This document shows, piece by piece, positions 13,906-21,387 of a DNA stretch of 64,000 bases; the first letter of the stretch is position 1, and every line of letters begins with the position of its first letter. The position numbers and the translations under genes were made by a program. Origin of the DNA: a virus. Location of the stretch: IMG/VR virus record IMGVR_UViG_3300044681_000098, positions 1 through 64,000 of that record; one strand, 5' to 3'. A model generated the notes under the pieces. That model was not told the origin of the DNA, ran no database searches, and was given only the letters and a program-made list of their open reading frames with translations.

Positions 13906-14315
13906 TTGAGTGCCTAATCCTTGGCGATTCTATTGCCGTAGGTGTATCACAGATTAAAAAAGAATGCGTATCTTTTGTTAAGTCTGGCATCAACAGTAAA
14001 ACCTTCTATGAGAAGAACAAATCTCTTTTGGGGAAGCAGACTAATACTGGTATCACTATCATTAGCATTGGTCCAAATGATACCAAGTCTATTGACACGA
14101 TTAAGTATGCGAATCTAATTCGAGAAAACATTAAGGGTAGAGTCTTTTGGATCCTACCCTCTCAAACAAAGAAGCCAGATAAGTTTCAAATTATTAAAGA
14201 GGTAGCTGCTGTTTGGGGCGACACTGTTATTGAAAGACCAGCGGATAAAATTTCCCCTGATGGTGTTCACCCAACATACGCAGGATACAAACAAATCGCA
14301 GAGATGGTGAAATGA
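13902..14315 (+). CDS. SGNH/GDSL-family hydrolase
   Basis: This 137-residue protein has the SGNH blocks: GDSIAVG with Ser 10, IGPND with N59, and DGVHPT with D120 and H123. Such enzymes are esterases or acetylesterases and act on lipids or acetylated sugars. At 137 residues it is a minimal version. No signal peptide is present, so it acts in the cytoplasm unless released at lysis. Confidence 0.82.
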   Translation: MIECLILGDSIAVGVSQIKKECVSFVKSGINSKTFYEKNKSLLGKQTNTGITIISIGPNDTKSIDTIKYANLIRENIKGRVFWILPSQTKKPDKFQIIKEVAAVWGDTVIERPADKISPDGVHPTYAGYKQIAEMVK

Positions 14316-14809
14316 TTAAATTATACTTAGATATGGATGGTGTGCTCTGCAACTTTGAAGAAAAGTTTGCACCACTTAAACCTGCAGGTAAGAAATACGA
14401 CAAAGAGATCTTTGCCAAGGCAGTAATGGAAGGCAAGATCTTCGAGACTCTTGACTGGATGCCAAACGGTAAACGACTAATTGATGTTGTGCGCATGTTG
14501 CCTGTTACAGTTGAGATTCTAACTTCTGTTGGAACACACAGACCATTGCAAGCTGCTGAAGCTGCACGTCAAAAACAAAAGTGGTTGCATCAGCACAACA
14601 TTCTTTACAAAGCAAACTTTGTGAATATGTTCTCAGAGAAAAAGAACTACGCACACAAGAATACAATCTTGATTGATGATCGTCCAGATTGCGCTTTGCC
14701 CTTTACTTCTGCTGGAGGACATGGTATACTATACTCTGACAGCAAGCATTCTGAAGCTGTTCAAGAGTTACAAAATCTAGTTCTTCAACTAAAGGCTATT
14801 CAAACTTGA
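14312..14809 (+). CDS. HAD-like 5'(3')-nucleotidase
   Basis: This 165-residue protein shows the HAD blocks LDMDGVLCNF (D7 nucleophile, D9 acid-base), TS at 71-72 and IDDRPD with D122/D123. The small size and C2-less core fit the cytosolic deoxyribonucleotidase group that removes phosphate from (d)NMPs. It could tune nucleotide pools with the neighbouring pyrophosphohydrolase. The start overlaps the SGNH gene by 4 nt. Confidence 0.82.
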   Translation: MIKLYLDMDGVLCNFEEKFAPLKPAGKKYDKEIFAKAVMEGKIFETLDWMPNGKRLIDVVRMLPVTVEILTSVGTHRPLQAAEAARQKQKWLHQHNILYKANFVNMFSEKKNYAHKNTILIDDRPDCALPFTSAGGHGILYSDSKHSEAVQELQNLVLQLKAIQT

Positions 14810-14964
14810 GACAATACTGGCGCATTTGGGCTAAGGCATTAGGTGAAAAGGCAGGTGCTACTAAACAGGAAGCTGATAAGGTAGCACTTGTCCGTACTGC
14901 TATTGTTCTTTGCTACATAATTACTAACATCTTTATTATTGCTGGCGTTATACATCATTGGTGA
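14806..14964 (+). CDS. Small cyanophage-type membrane protein (TTG start), 52 aa
   Basis: TTG 14806 overlaps the upstream TGA by 4 nt. The product begins RQYWRIWAKALGEKAG and ends with a membrane helix (VLCYIITNIFIIAGVI). This N-terminal pattern recurs in small proteins of T4-like cyanophages, which supports the unusual start. The function is unknown. Confidence 0.7.
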   Translation: MRQYWRIWAKALGEKAGATKQEADKVALVRTAIVLCYIITNIFIIAGVIHHW

Positions 14965-14968
14965 AATC

Positions 14969-15511
14969 ATGAACATCTTCTATCTTGACAACAATCCTAA
15001 AACCTGCGCACAAATGCATGTCGATAAGCATTGCGTAAAAATGATTCTTGAATATGCCCAACTTCTCTCTACTGCTCACCGTGTTCTTGATGGTACTCCT
15101 TCTGTGGTTCTCAGTGACAAAGGACGACGCAAAACAGTTCATACTTTGCCTGATCATCGTAACGATCTACTGTATAGTGCTACTCACATCAATCATCCTT
15201 CTGCTATTTGGGTAAGACAGTCTGAGCAGAACTATATGTGGTTGTGCGAGTTGCTAGAAGAACTTTGTGTTGAGTATACCTATCGTTATGGTAAGGTTCA
15301 CAAGATCGAAGCCACTGGTTTGATGCAAACTCTAAAGAATAATTTCCCAACCAATATTCCTATTGGACCATTCACTGAGCCAACCCCAGCAATGCCTGAT
15401 GACTTCAAAGTTGCTGGTAACTCTATTCAATCTTATCACAACTACTACCTTGGTGCCAAGACTAGAATGTTTTCTTGGAAGAATCGAGAGACCCCATCAT
15501 GGATTCTTTAA
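14969..15511 (+). CDS. Conserved T4-like phage protein, MNIFYLDNN family
   Basis: This 180-residue protein begins MNIFYLDNNPKTCAQMHVDK and continues with KMILEYAQLLSTAHRVLDG. This is a well-conserved family in T4-like phages of aquatic bacteria, sometimes linked to pyrimidine-dimer glycosylase-like proteins. The conserved His and Cys residues near the N-terminus could be functional. ATG 14969 is preferred over an upstream frame extension because it starts at the family's usual N-terminus. The activity is not proven. Confidence 0.75.
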   Translation: MNIFYLDNNPKTCAQMHVDKHCVKMILEYAQLLSTAHRVLDGTPSVVLSDKGRRKTVHTLPDHRNDLLYSATHINHPSAIWVRQSEQNYMWLCELLEELCVEYTYRYGKVHKIEATGLMQTLKNNFPTNIPIGPFTEPTPAMPDDFKVAGNSIQSYHNYYLGAKTRMFSWKNRETPSWIL

Positions 15512-16080
15512 CTCTTTTTCCGACTAAGATAAGCATTTACTATAATGAGGCTCTAGCTAGAAAGATAGAACCACTCATTGACGAATACACCGCAAGAGGT
15601 GAAGCAATGATGGGTATCGATAATCACATCACTACCTATAACAATCCTGAAGAGGGTGCTAGGTTAAACACCGATGGTAGATTAGCGGAAGCATTCCAAT
15701 GGTGTATGTCTACTGCTTTGGATGATTTTCATAACAGAGGGTGGGATGTTAAGAATATAAAATTCCAACCCCACTTCTTTGCCAATGAGATAAGACATGG
15801 TGGGTTCTTCCATAGACATGCTCATCCAAACGCTACTATCTCTGGTTGCTTCTATGTCAATGTTCCTGATGGCGCATCTGATATTATCTTTCATGATCCT
15901 CGCCCATATAAACAATGTGTCATGTTACCCTGTAGAGAAGGGTTCTCAGATCTTCTGGCTGATGAATACCCAATGAAGGTTAAGACAGGAATGTTGTTAA
16001 TTTGGAGTTCATGGTTGGAGCATGAGGTGGTTCAAAACAAATCAAAGCTGCCAAGAAAAACTTTAGTGTTCAACATGTGA
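15499..16080 (+). CDS. 2OG-Fe(II) oxygenase (TIGR02466-like)
   Basis: This 193-residue protein matches a family of putative 2-oxoglutarate/Fe(II) oxygenases found in many marine phages. The family shows an N-terminal LFPTKI, a HRHAHPNATISGCFYV segment with iron-binding His and the late SSWLEHEVVQN with the distal His. Members probably hydroxylate proteins or nucleic acids. ATG 15499 overlaps the upstream stop by 13 nt. Confidence 0.82.
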   Translation: MDSLTLFPTKISIYYNEALARKIEPLIDEYTARGEAMMGIDNHITTYNNPEEGARLNTDGRLAEAFQWCMSTALDDFHNRGWDVKNIKFQPHFFANEIRHGGFFHRHAHPNATISGCFYVNVPDGASDIIFHDPRPYKQCVMLPCREGFSDLLADEYPMKVKTGMLLIWSSWLEHEVVQNKSKLPRKTLVFNM

Positions 16081-16083
16081 TGT

Positions 16084-16092
16084 CGCTAAATA
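16084..16092 (+). promoter_or_regulatory. Late-promoter-like motif GCTAAATAG
   Basis: A CTAAATA sequence lies 32-40 nt before the FmdB-like gene in a short intergenic gap. Similar A/T motifs precede several genes here and resemble the ATAAATA core of T4-like late promoters. Evidence is positional only. Confidence 0.35.
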
Positions 16093-16123
16093 GATTTATG
16101 TATTAAAGTGGAGTCAACAACTA

Positions 16124-16381
16124 ATGCCTACGTATAGAATGTTATGTAAGGATTGCGCTACGCAATTCGAAGTGTTCTGCAAGATCGCCGAAATGGACGA
16201 TCCACACAAATGCCCCCAATGCCAATCTACAAGCTGGACTAGGGAAATCACAGCACCAATGATCTGTGATCCTGTCAGAGTTGGTGCACGTAAAATGGAT
16301 ACTGGATTTAAGGAGGTACTGCAAAAGATACACGAAAAGACCCCAGGAAGCATTCTCAATAAACAATCTGGACAACTATAA
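16124..16381 (+). CDS. FmdB-type zinc ribbon protein
   Basis: This 85-residue protein has four cysteines, C8/C11 and C30/C33 (LCKDC and KCPQC), in the usual FmdB regulatory zinc-ribbon arrangement and starts MPTYRMLC. Phages of this group often carry it next to phoH, as here. Its role is unknown; zinc binding is likely. Confidence 0.85.
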   Translation: MPTYRMLCKDCATQFEVFCKIAEMDDPHKCPQCQSTSWTREITAPMICDPVRVGARKMDTGFKEVLQKIHEKTPGSILNKQSGQL

Positions 16382-16393
16382 CAAGGAGAGCGA

Positions 16394-17167
16394 ATGGCTC
16401 GTACGGCTAAGAAACCATTAGTAGAACATGAAGACAGTGAGCCAACCCAAAAAGTCAGACCGATTAATAACTCACTAAGAGTTAGAATTGACGACCTAAA
16501 GACTTTTGAACCATTAACAGCGAATCAGAAAAAATTTTATGATGCCTATAAAAGACAGGATTACTTCATCGCCTTGCATGGAGTTGCAGGAACAGGAAAA
16601 ACATTTATTGCCTTGTATAAAGCGTTGGAGGAAGTTCTCGACAAGTCAAACCCATTCAACAAAATTATCATTGTCCGTAGTGCAGTCCCTTCTAGAGAAG
16701 TCGGTCATTTACCTGGAGACCTAAATGAAAAAACAGAAATCTACAGACAGCCATACCAGCAAATCTGTTCCATTCTGTTTGGTAGACCAGACGCATACCA
16801 GAGACTCGAAGAACAGCACCACATTGAATTCATCTCTACCTCCTTTATTAGAGGGATGTCTTTTGATGATGCAATTATTATCGTAGATGAAATGCAAAAC
16901 TTAACATTTGAAGAAATTGATACTGTCATGACTCGTGTCGGTTATCGTTCTAAGATTGTTTGGTGCGGTGACTATCGTCAGACCGACCTAAATAAGAAGA
17001 AGAACGACATGAGCGGAATTTTAAGATTCTTCGACATTGCTATGCATATGAAAGCGTTTACCAGAATTGAGTTTACGCCTGAAGATATCGTTCGTTCTTC
17101 TTTAGTTAAGGATTATATCCTAGCAAAATTAAAATATGAAGACTCAGGTCTTCACACAAATCAATAG
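16394..17167 (+). CDS. phoH: PhoH-like ATPase
   Basis: This 257-residue protein has Walker A GVAGTGKT (63-70), Walker B IIIVDEMQN and the PhoH signature RSAVPSREVGHLPGD. PhoH proteins are P-loop ATPases or helicase-like enzymes common in marine phages and often linked to phosphate stress. The N-terminal 40 residues are a polar extension. An AAGGAG site precedes ATG 16394, 12 nt after the zinc ribbon gene. Confidence 0.95.
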   Translation: MARTAKKPLVEHEDSEPTQKVRPINNSLRVRIDDLKTFEPLTANQKKFYDAYKRQDYFIALHGVAGTGKTFIALYKALEEVLDKSNPFNKIIIVRSAVPSREVGHLPGDLNEKTEIYRQPYQQICSILFGRPDAYQRLEEQHHIEFISTSFIRGMSFDDAIIIVDEMQNLTFEEIDTVMTRVGYRSKIVWCGDYRQTDLNKKKNDMSGILRFFDIAMHMKAFTRIEFTPEDIVRSSLVKDYILAKLKYEDSGLHTNQ

Positions 17168-17175
17168 GAGGGATT

Positions 17176-17298
17176 ATGATTGAAGTACTATTTTGGCTTC
17201 TCGTAGGAGCGTTCATTGGCTGGCATTTCCCACAACCAGCATGGGCTAAAGTTTTAGAAGATAAAGTAAAGGGATTCTTTACTAGCAAGGGAGAGTGA
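17176..17298 (+). CDS. Small membrane protein, 40 aa
   Basis: AGGAGG lies before ATG 17176. The product has one hydrophobic helix (VLFWLLVGAFIGW) followed by HFPQPAWAKV and a charged tail. This short form is familiar from T4-like cyanophages. It sits between phoH and the endolysin gene and could assist lysis, but that is only positional. Confidence 0.7.
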   Translation: MIEVLFWLLVGAFIGWHFPQPAWAKVLEDKVKGFFTSKGE

Positions 17299-17299
17299 T

Positions 17300-17917
17300 A
17301 TGATTACTCTAGAATTACTACAACACATCGCACCAAAGACCAGCGTTGATCGTCTTCAAGAGTTTGTTGAGCCACTTGCACAGGCATGTGAGACTTTTGA
17401 GATCAATACACCTTCTCGCCTTGCTTGCTTCTTAGCGCAGGTAGCACATGAGTCAGGTGGTTTCAGTGCGGTTAAAGAAAACCTTAACTATTCTGCTAAG
17501 TCGTTAGATGCAGTATTCCCAAAGTATTTTAAGAATGCTGGTCGCAATGCTGCTGAGTATGAGAGACAACCAGAAAAGATTGCTAACATCGTTTATGCTA
17601 ACCGCATGGGTAATGGTGATACAGCTTCTGGTGATGGTTTCAAATACCGTGGTCGTGGATTGATTCAACTTACTGGTAAGAATAACTATACAGCATTTGC
17701 TAATGATGTTGGTCTTACTATTGATGAAGCAGTTGACTACCTTGAGACATATGAAGGTGCAGCAATGTCAGCAGGTTGGTTCTGGGCTAATAACAATTTG
17801 AACCAGTGGGCTGATGCAGAAGATATGGTCACTTTGACCAAGCGTATTAACGGTGGCACAATTGGTCTTGAAGACCGTATTCACCACTTCCATATTGTGA
17901 AGGAAGCGTTAGCTTAA
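17300..17917 (+). CDS. GH19-family endolysin
   Basis: This 205-residue protein is a chitinase-like (GH19) lysozyme that cleaves peptidoglycan. The catalytic region is AHESGGF with E51, followed by E60 in KENLNYSA. KYRGRGLIQLTG and a later MSAGWFW segment complete the fold. It lacks a signal peptide or binding domain, so it needs a holin or membrane partner to reach the wall. It probably serves for lysis. Confidence 0.9.
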   Translation: MITLELLQHIAPKTSVDRLQEFVEPLAQACETFEINTPSRLACFLAQVAHESGGFSAVKENLNYSAKSLDAVFPKYFKNAGRNAAEYERQPEKIANIVYANRMGNGDTASGDGFKYRGRGLIQLTGKNNYTAFANDVGLTIDEAVDYLETYEGAAMSAGWFWANNNLNQWADAEDMVTLTKRINGGTIGLEDRIHHFHIVKEALA

Positions 17918-17928
17918 AATTGAATTGA

Positions 17929-18585
17929 ATGTTTAATCATATACATCATGATATACCCAAATTGGTTAGGACAACTGCCCCAGATGGTTCGAGAGTATAT
18001 CAAACCCCATCTGGTGCAGCCTATCCATCCGTCACTAGCGTCACAGGATTGCTTAACAAAGCGTCCATCATTGAATGGAGAAAGAGAGTCGGAGAAGCAG
18101 AAGCAAACCGAATCTCAAACCAAGCAGCATCAAGAGGAACTAGAATACACACTTTATGCGAGAACTTTCTGCTCAATAAAGAAGTGTTACCAGATCTCTT
18201 TGATCACGAACTCTGGAAAACGATCAAGCCAGAGTTGGATCGTATAAATAATATACATTGTTTAGAAACTCAACTCTATTCTGACCATTTACAAGTAGCA
18301 GGTACTGTTGACTGTATCGCAGAGTATAATGGGAAGGTATCTGTAATAGATTTTAAGACATCCAAGCGAGTTAAGTCTAGAGATGATATCGGCAATTACT
18401 TTATGCAATGCGCAGCTTATGCTGTCGCCTTTGAAGAAAGAACTGGCATCCCTGTACCACGTATTGTGATTATTATGGGGGTGGACGACGAACCAGAGCC
18501 ATTGATCTTCCACGAGAAGCGTGATACATGGATAGATCAATTTATCTCTTTACGCAAGGAGTATCGCAAATGGAAAAGTGTATAA
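17929..18585 (+). CDS. PD-(D/E)XK nuclease (RecB/Cas4-like)
   Basis: This 218-residue protein has the nuclease core: SRGTRIHTLCE (H74), GTVDCIAEY (D128) and VIDFKTSKR (D141, K143), with an alpha-helical QxxxY-like stretch YFMQCAAYAVAF near residue 156. Such proteins are exonucleases in phage recombination or DNA processing. No iron-sulphur cysteine set is evident. The start at 17929 has a weak ribosome site. Confidence 0.85.
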   Translation: MFNHIHHDIPKLVRTTAPDGSRVYQTPSGAAYPSVTSVTGLLNKASIIEWRKRVGEAEANRISNQAASRGTRIHTLCENFLLNKEVLPDLFDHELWKTIKPELDRINNIHCLETQLYSDHLQVAGTVDCIAEYNGKVSVIDFKTSKRVKSRDDIGNYFMQCAAYAVAFEERTGIPVPRIVIIMGVDDEPEPLIFHEKRDTWIDQFISLRKEYRKWKSV

Positions 18586-18920
18586 TCGCATTGTCCATGG
18601 CTTTCGCCACTGCAGCATATGCACAAGAACCAATGAAGGTTAATATTACTGGAGTTTGTTCTGACTTTGCAAGCATAACTGCCACTGCTGCAAAATACCA
18701 AGAGTTGCCATTTATTCGAGGAAGGGTTAACACCCCAGAAAGAAGTTCATATTTCGTTCTATACTTAAATGCTGAAACTAGAACATGGACGTATAGCGAA
18801 CAAATTTCTGATTCTTTATACTGTGTGATTGCCTCTGGTGAGGGTATAGAACCAGTACCTGATGTAATCGTACAGGAGTATAAAGATGCATACGGAAGAA
18901 ACAATAAACAAAACTTTTGA
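18570..18920 (+). CDS. Secreted small protein, 116 aa
   Basis: ATG 18570 follows AAGGAG within the nuclease gene. A signal peptide with a hydrophobic core and an AYA-QE cleavage site near residue 17 directs the product to the periplasm. The mature part has two cysteines (near 28 and 87) that could form a disulphide. The function is unknown. Confidence 0.7.
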   Translation: MEKCIIALSMAFATAAYAQEPMKVNITGVCSDFASITATAAKYQELPFIRGRVNTPERSSYFVLYLNAETRTWTYSEQISDSLYCVIASGEGIEPVPDVIVQEYKDAYGRNNKQNF

Positions 18921-19011
18921 TTATTGGGTTTACTTATGGCTTCAATTTTATTATATGCCGTTCTTTGTGATGGGAGCAGTCAGTGAGCGTGGAAAAAACA
19001 TATGTCCTTGA
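18886..19011 (+). CDS. Small aromatic protein, 41 aa
   Basis: CAGGAG precedes ATG 18886, which overlaps the previous gene's end. The central part DYWVYLWLQFYYMPFFVMG is a very aromatic hydrophobic helix, likely membrane-associated. The stop overlaps the next GTG-start frame. It is short but has a good ribosome site. Confidence 0.55.
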   Translation: MHTEETINKTFDYWVYLWLQFYYMPFFVMGAVSERGKNICP

Positions 19012-19159
19012 GTTGGTGCGATATAGAGACGCAGGGTTGCCAACGTATACTTGGTTCTACGTAATAGACAGTAGAGTAGTTAGTCCATACTTTGGCTCAG
19101 AACTAGAAGCTGAACAGTGGCTATTCAAAACTCTGAAACAAGATAACACTGGGAGTTAG
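18983..19159 (+). CDS. Hypothetical protein, 58 aa (GTG start)
   Basis: GTG 18983, 7 nt after GGGAG, begins a frame to TAG 19157. The product (VEKTYVLELVRYRDAG...) is a compact beta-alpha protein without membrane segments. It overlaps the aromatic micro-protein and ends 4 nt before the phosphatase gene. Confidence 0.55.
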   Translation: MSVEKTYVLELVRYRDAGLPTYTWFYVIDSRVVSPYFGSELEAEQWLFKTLKQDNTGS

Positions 19160-19163
19160 ATAG

Positions 19164-19964
19164 TTGACCCAAACGACTTACAAAACTATATTCGTCAGTG
19201 ATGTGCATTTAGGTACACGTGATTCTCAAGCAGACAAGTTAAATAACTTTTTGAAACATAACACCTGCGAGACTTTATATCTCGTGGGTGATATTATTGA
19301 TGCTTGGAAGATTCAACAAAACAAGTGGCGATGGAAACAGAGCCACACAAATGTAGTTCGTAGAATTCTTGGTCACGCTAAACGTGGAACACGAGTTGTA
19401 TATGTTGCTGGAAATCATGATGAATTTTTAAGACCGATGATTCCCTATGGATTCTCATTTGGTCTTATAGAAATACATAATCAGACAGAACACATTGGTG
19501 TAGATGGAAAGAAATATCTTATAACACATGGTGATCTGTTTGATGGAATAACAAGACTTGCTCCATGGTTAGCGTTTCTTGGTGACAAACTTTATGATTT
19601 AGTTTTAGATTGGAATTCCAAGTTTAATTGGGTTCGACGTAAACTTGGTTTTGGATATTGGTCATTATCAAAGTTCTTGAAACACAAAGTTAAGAAAGCG
19701 TCTGACTTTATGTTTCAGTTTGAAAAGAACATTACTGCATATTGTAAGAAACGTGGATTTGATGGTGTGATTTGTGGACATATACATCACGCAGAAATAA
19801 AAGAAATTGATGGTGTCGTTTATATGAACGACGGAGATTGGGTTGAATCATGCTCTGCTTTAGTTGAACATCATGATGGTCGTTGGGAAATAGTAACTTG
19901 GACACAGGAGAGCGATAATGTGGATACTATTGATAATAGCAGTTCATATAAACGATCCAAATGA
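19164..19964 (+). CDS. LpxH-like UDP-2,3-diacylglucosamine phosphatase family
   Basis: This 266-residue protein is a calcineurin-fold phosphoesterase with SDVHLG (D13, H15), VGDIIDAW near 42, AGNHDE near 82, a THGD block and GHIHHAE. This matches the LpxH-like group (COG2908), whose members act on lipid A precursors or related lipids. A distinctive segment KWRWKQSHTNVVRR is also typical of LpxH relatives. It has a TTG start at 19164 after GGGAG and sits near a GT2 gene, pointing to surface glycolipid remodelling, which is inferred. Confidence 0.8.
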   Translation: MTQTTYKTIFVSDVHLGTRDSQADKLNNFLKHNTCETLYLVGDIIDAWKIQQNKWRWKQSHTNVVRRILGHAKRGTRVVYVAGNHDEFLRPMIPYGFSFGLIEIHNQTEHIGVDGKKYLITHGDLFDGITRLAPWLAFLGDKLYDLVLDWNSKFNWVRRKLGFGYWSLSKFLKHKVKKASDFMFQFEKNITAYCKKRGFDGVICGHIHHAEIKEIDGVVYMNDGDWVESCSALVEHHDGRWEIVTWTQESDNVDTIDNSSSYKRSK

Positions 19965-20091
19965 CATACCAGCAAAGATGACGTTACACTTACCCAATGA
20001 AAAAGAATGCATGCAGGCTGCAAAATCTCTTGAGTACGATTTGAAGTTTAAGCAGTTTAAGTTGGAGGCGACATGCTCTCAGAAAAGATAA
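19918..20091 (+). CDS. Small protein with hydrophobic N-terminus, 57 aa
   Basis: CAGGAG precedes ATG 19918 inside the phosphatase gene and the frame stops at TAA 20089-20091. The first 9 residues are hydrophobic (MWILLIIAV), possibly a signal or membrane anchor. The rest is polar with two cysteines. It overlaps the glycosyltransferase start by 19 nt. The function is unknown. Confidence 0.5.
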   Translation: MWILLIIAVHINDPNDIPAKMTLHLPNEKECMQAAKSLEYDLKFKQFKLEATCSQKR

Positions 20092-20783
20092 CCATAGTAG
20101 TTCCCTGCAAGAATGAAGAAAACTATATCCATCATTTGCTGTATAGTCTACGCAAGCAGGACATTGGTCAGACACGCATCATCATAGCAGATGCCAGCAC
20201 AGACAATACTAGAGCAGTGATCGAAGCCAACAAAGGCACACTAAACGTAGAAGTGATAGAAGGTGGACCTGTCAGTATTGCTAAGAATAATGGTGCTAGA
20301 TTAGCAACTACACCTTACATTCTATTCATTGACAGCGATGTGCGTTTCTTCAAAGACACAGTGATACATGATTGTGTTCGCATACTGGAAGAAAAGCAAT
20401 TAGACCTAATAGGATTGTACATCAAGTGTTATGACAATGACTTTGTAGCCAAGATAGGTTTTACTCTGTTCAATGCTATCAACGCTGTTATGCAATACTT
20501 CATTCCTTTCGCTGTAGGTGCATTCTTTCTAACACGCAGAGATAAGTTTGAAGAACTAGGTGGCTTCCCTGCTCGCTACGAAACATCGGAAGACTTTTTC
20601 CTAAGCAAGATGTATGATGTCAAGAACTTTACGCTTGTACATCACTATTTTGGGCAGGACAGCAGAAGATTCAAGAAGATGGGCTACTTTGGTATGGCTT
20701 GGTATCTTATTAAAAACTTTTGGAATCGTAACAACCAAAAATATTGGGATAGCATAGACTATTCCAAATATTGGGATAAATAA
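20073..20783 (+). CDS. Family 2 glycosyltransferase
   Basis: This 236-residue protein begins with the GT2 block TIVVPCKNEEN (residues 7-17) and carries ADASTDNT and the metal-binding FIDSDV near residue 90. A later ETSEDFFLSK contains the acidic catalytic-type ED. GT2 enzymes add sugars from nucleotide donors to lipids, proteins or glycans. Two hydrophobic stretches near residues 130-150 could associate with membrane. Next to an LpxH-like enzyme, it may modify host surface glycolipid. The gene ends at TAA 20781, just before the tmRNA. Confidence 0.85.
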   Translation: MLSEKITIVVPCKNEENYIHHLLYSLRKQDIGQTRIIIADASTDNTRAVIEANKGTLNVEVIEGGPVSIAKNNGARLATTPYILFIDSDVRFFKDTVIHDCVRILEEKQLDLIGLYIKCYDNDFVAKIGFTLFNAINAVMQYFIPFAVGAFFLTRRDKFEELGGFPARYETSEDFFLSKMYDVKNFTLVHHYFGQDSRRFKKMGYFGMAWYLIKNFWNRNNQKYWDSIDYSKYWDK

Positions 20784-20790
20784 AAGAATT

Positions 20791-21107
20791 GTTGTAATCC
20801 CTTCAAAGCGAAGGACTTCTGGACGAGGGTTCGATTCCCTCCATCTCCACCAAAAGCATTCTATCCCCACCTGACGAGGAAGGATCGAAAGAACTAAAAA
20901 GAATGCTTCTGATGGGGATGATCTGGTTTCGACAGGGGTAGATAGCAGAGACGGCAACACGGTAGGCGATGACCGAAACAAGATTCCATAAGGAATAACT
21001 TGGATGACAAAGCAAATCAAAGTAAACGCAAACGAAGAAGTTTACGCTCTTGCTGCCTAAAGCAAGATGAGGTTTCGGCAGGTGTCCTTATAATCAAATC
21101 ACCTGCC
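20791..21107 (+). ncRNA. ssrA: Circularly permuted (two-piece) tmRNA
   Basis: tmRNA rescues stalled ribosomes by acting as alanyl-tRNA and a short mRNA. Here the 3' acceptor half comes first: a hairpin CCTTC/GAAGG, CTTCTGGACGAGGGTTCGATT and CATCTCC-A-CCA (20842-20852). A 61-nt intervening hairpin follows, then the 5' half GGGGATGATCTGGTTTCGACA (20914 on). GGGGATG pairs with CATCTCC (one G-T). The tag frame at 21028-21060 encodes ANEEVYALAA and stop, framed by GTAAAC/GTTTAC. The 5' boundary of the acceptor piece is uncertain (20784-20800). The 3' hairpin GGCAGGTG/CACCTGCC (21077-21107) may be structural or a terminator. Confidence 0.9.
20853..20913 (+). other. tmRNA intervening segment (processed hairpin)
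   Basis: Between the encoded CCA of the acceptor half and the first G of the tag half lie 61 nt. They contain a perfect 9-bp inverted repeat AAGCATTCT (20854-20862) and AGAATGCTT (20900-20908), with an inner ATCC/GGAT and CCT/AGG pairing. This would hold the two termini together in the precursor until processing. Confidence 0.75.
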
Positions 21108-21129
21108 ACTTATTCTTTTAGGGGGATTT

Positions 21130-21387
21130 ATGCAAAAAGTATTAGTAGGTATTCTCGCAGCACTATTATCATTATCAGTGTTTGCTGCTGAGCCAGTAAA
21201 GAAAAAAGAGCCAGCAAAGAAACAAGCTACAACGCAAAAGGCACCAGCTAAAAAAGCTGATGCCCCTAAACATGCTGACGCAGAAACTCAAAAATCAGTA
21301 ATGGCTAAAGCAAAAGAAAAGATGGCTGAAAAGAAAAAGAAACAAGAGGAAGCTGCTGCTAAGAAGAAGCAGCAACCTAAGAAATAA
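21130..21387 (+). CDS. Lys/Ala-rich exported protein, 85 aa
   Basis: ATG 21130 follows AGGGGG. A signal peptide (hydrophobic residues 4-17, likely cleavage after AFA at about residue 19) precedes a very basic Lys-, Ala- and Pro-rich region with KKxEPAKK repeats. It resembles histone H1-like tails and could coat DNA or membrane, but the signal suggests periplasmic export. The stop abuts the stop of a minus-strand gene with no spacer. Confidence 0.68.
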   Translation: MQKVLVGILAALLSLSVFAAEPVKKKEPAKKQATTQKAPAKKADAPKHADAETQKSVMAKAKEKMAEKKKKQEEAAAKKKQQPKK

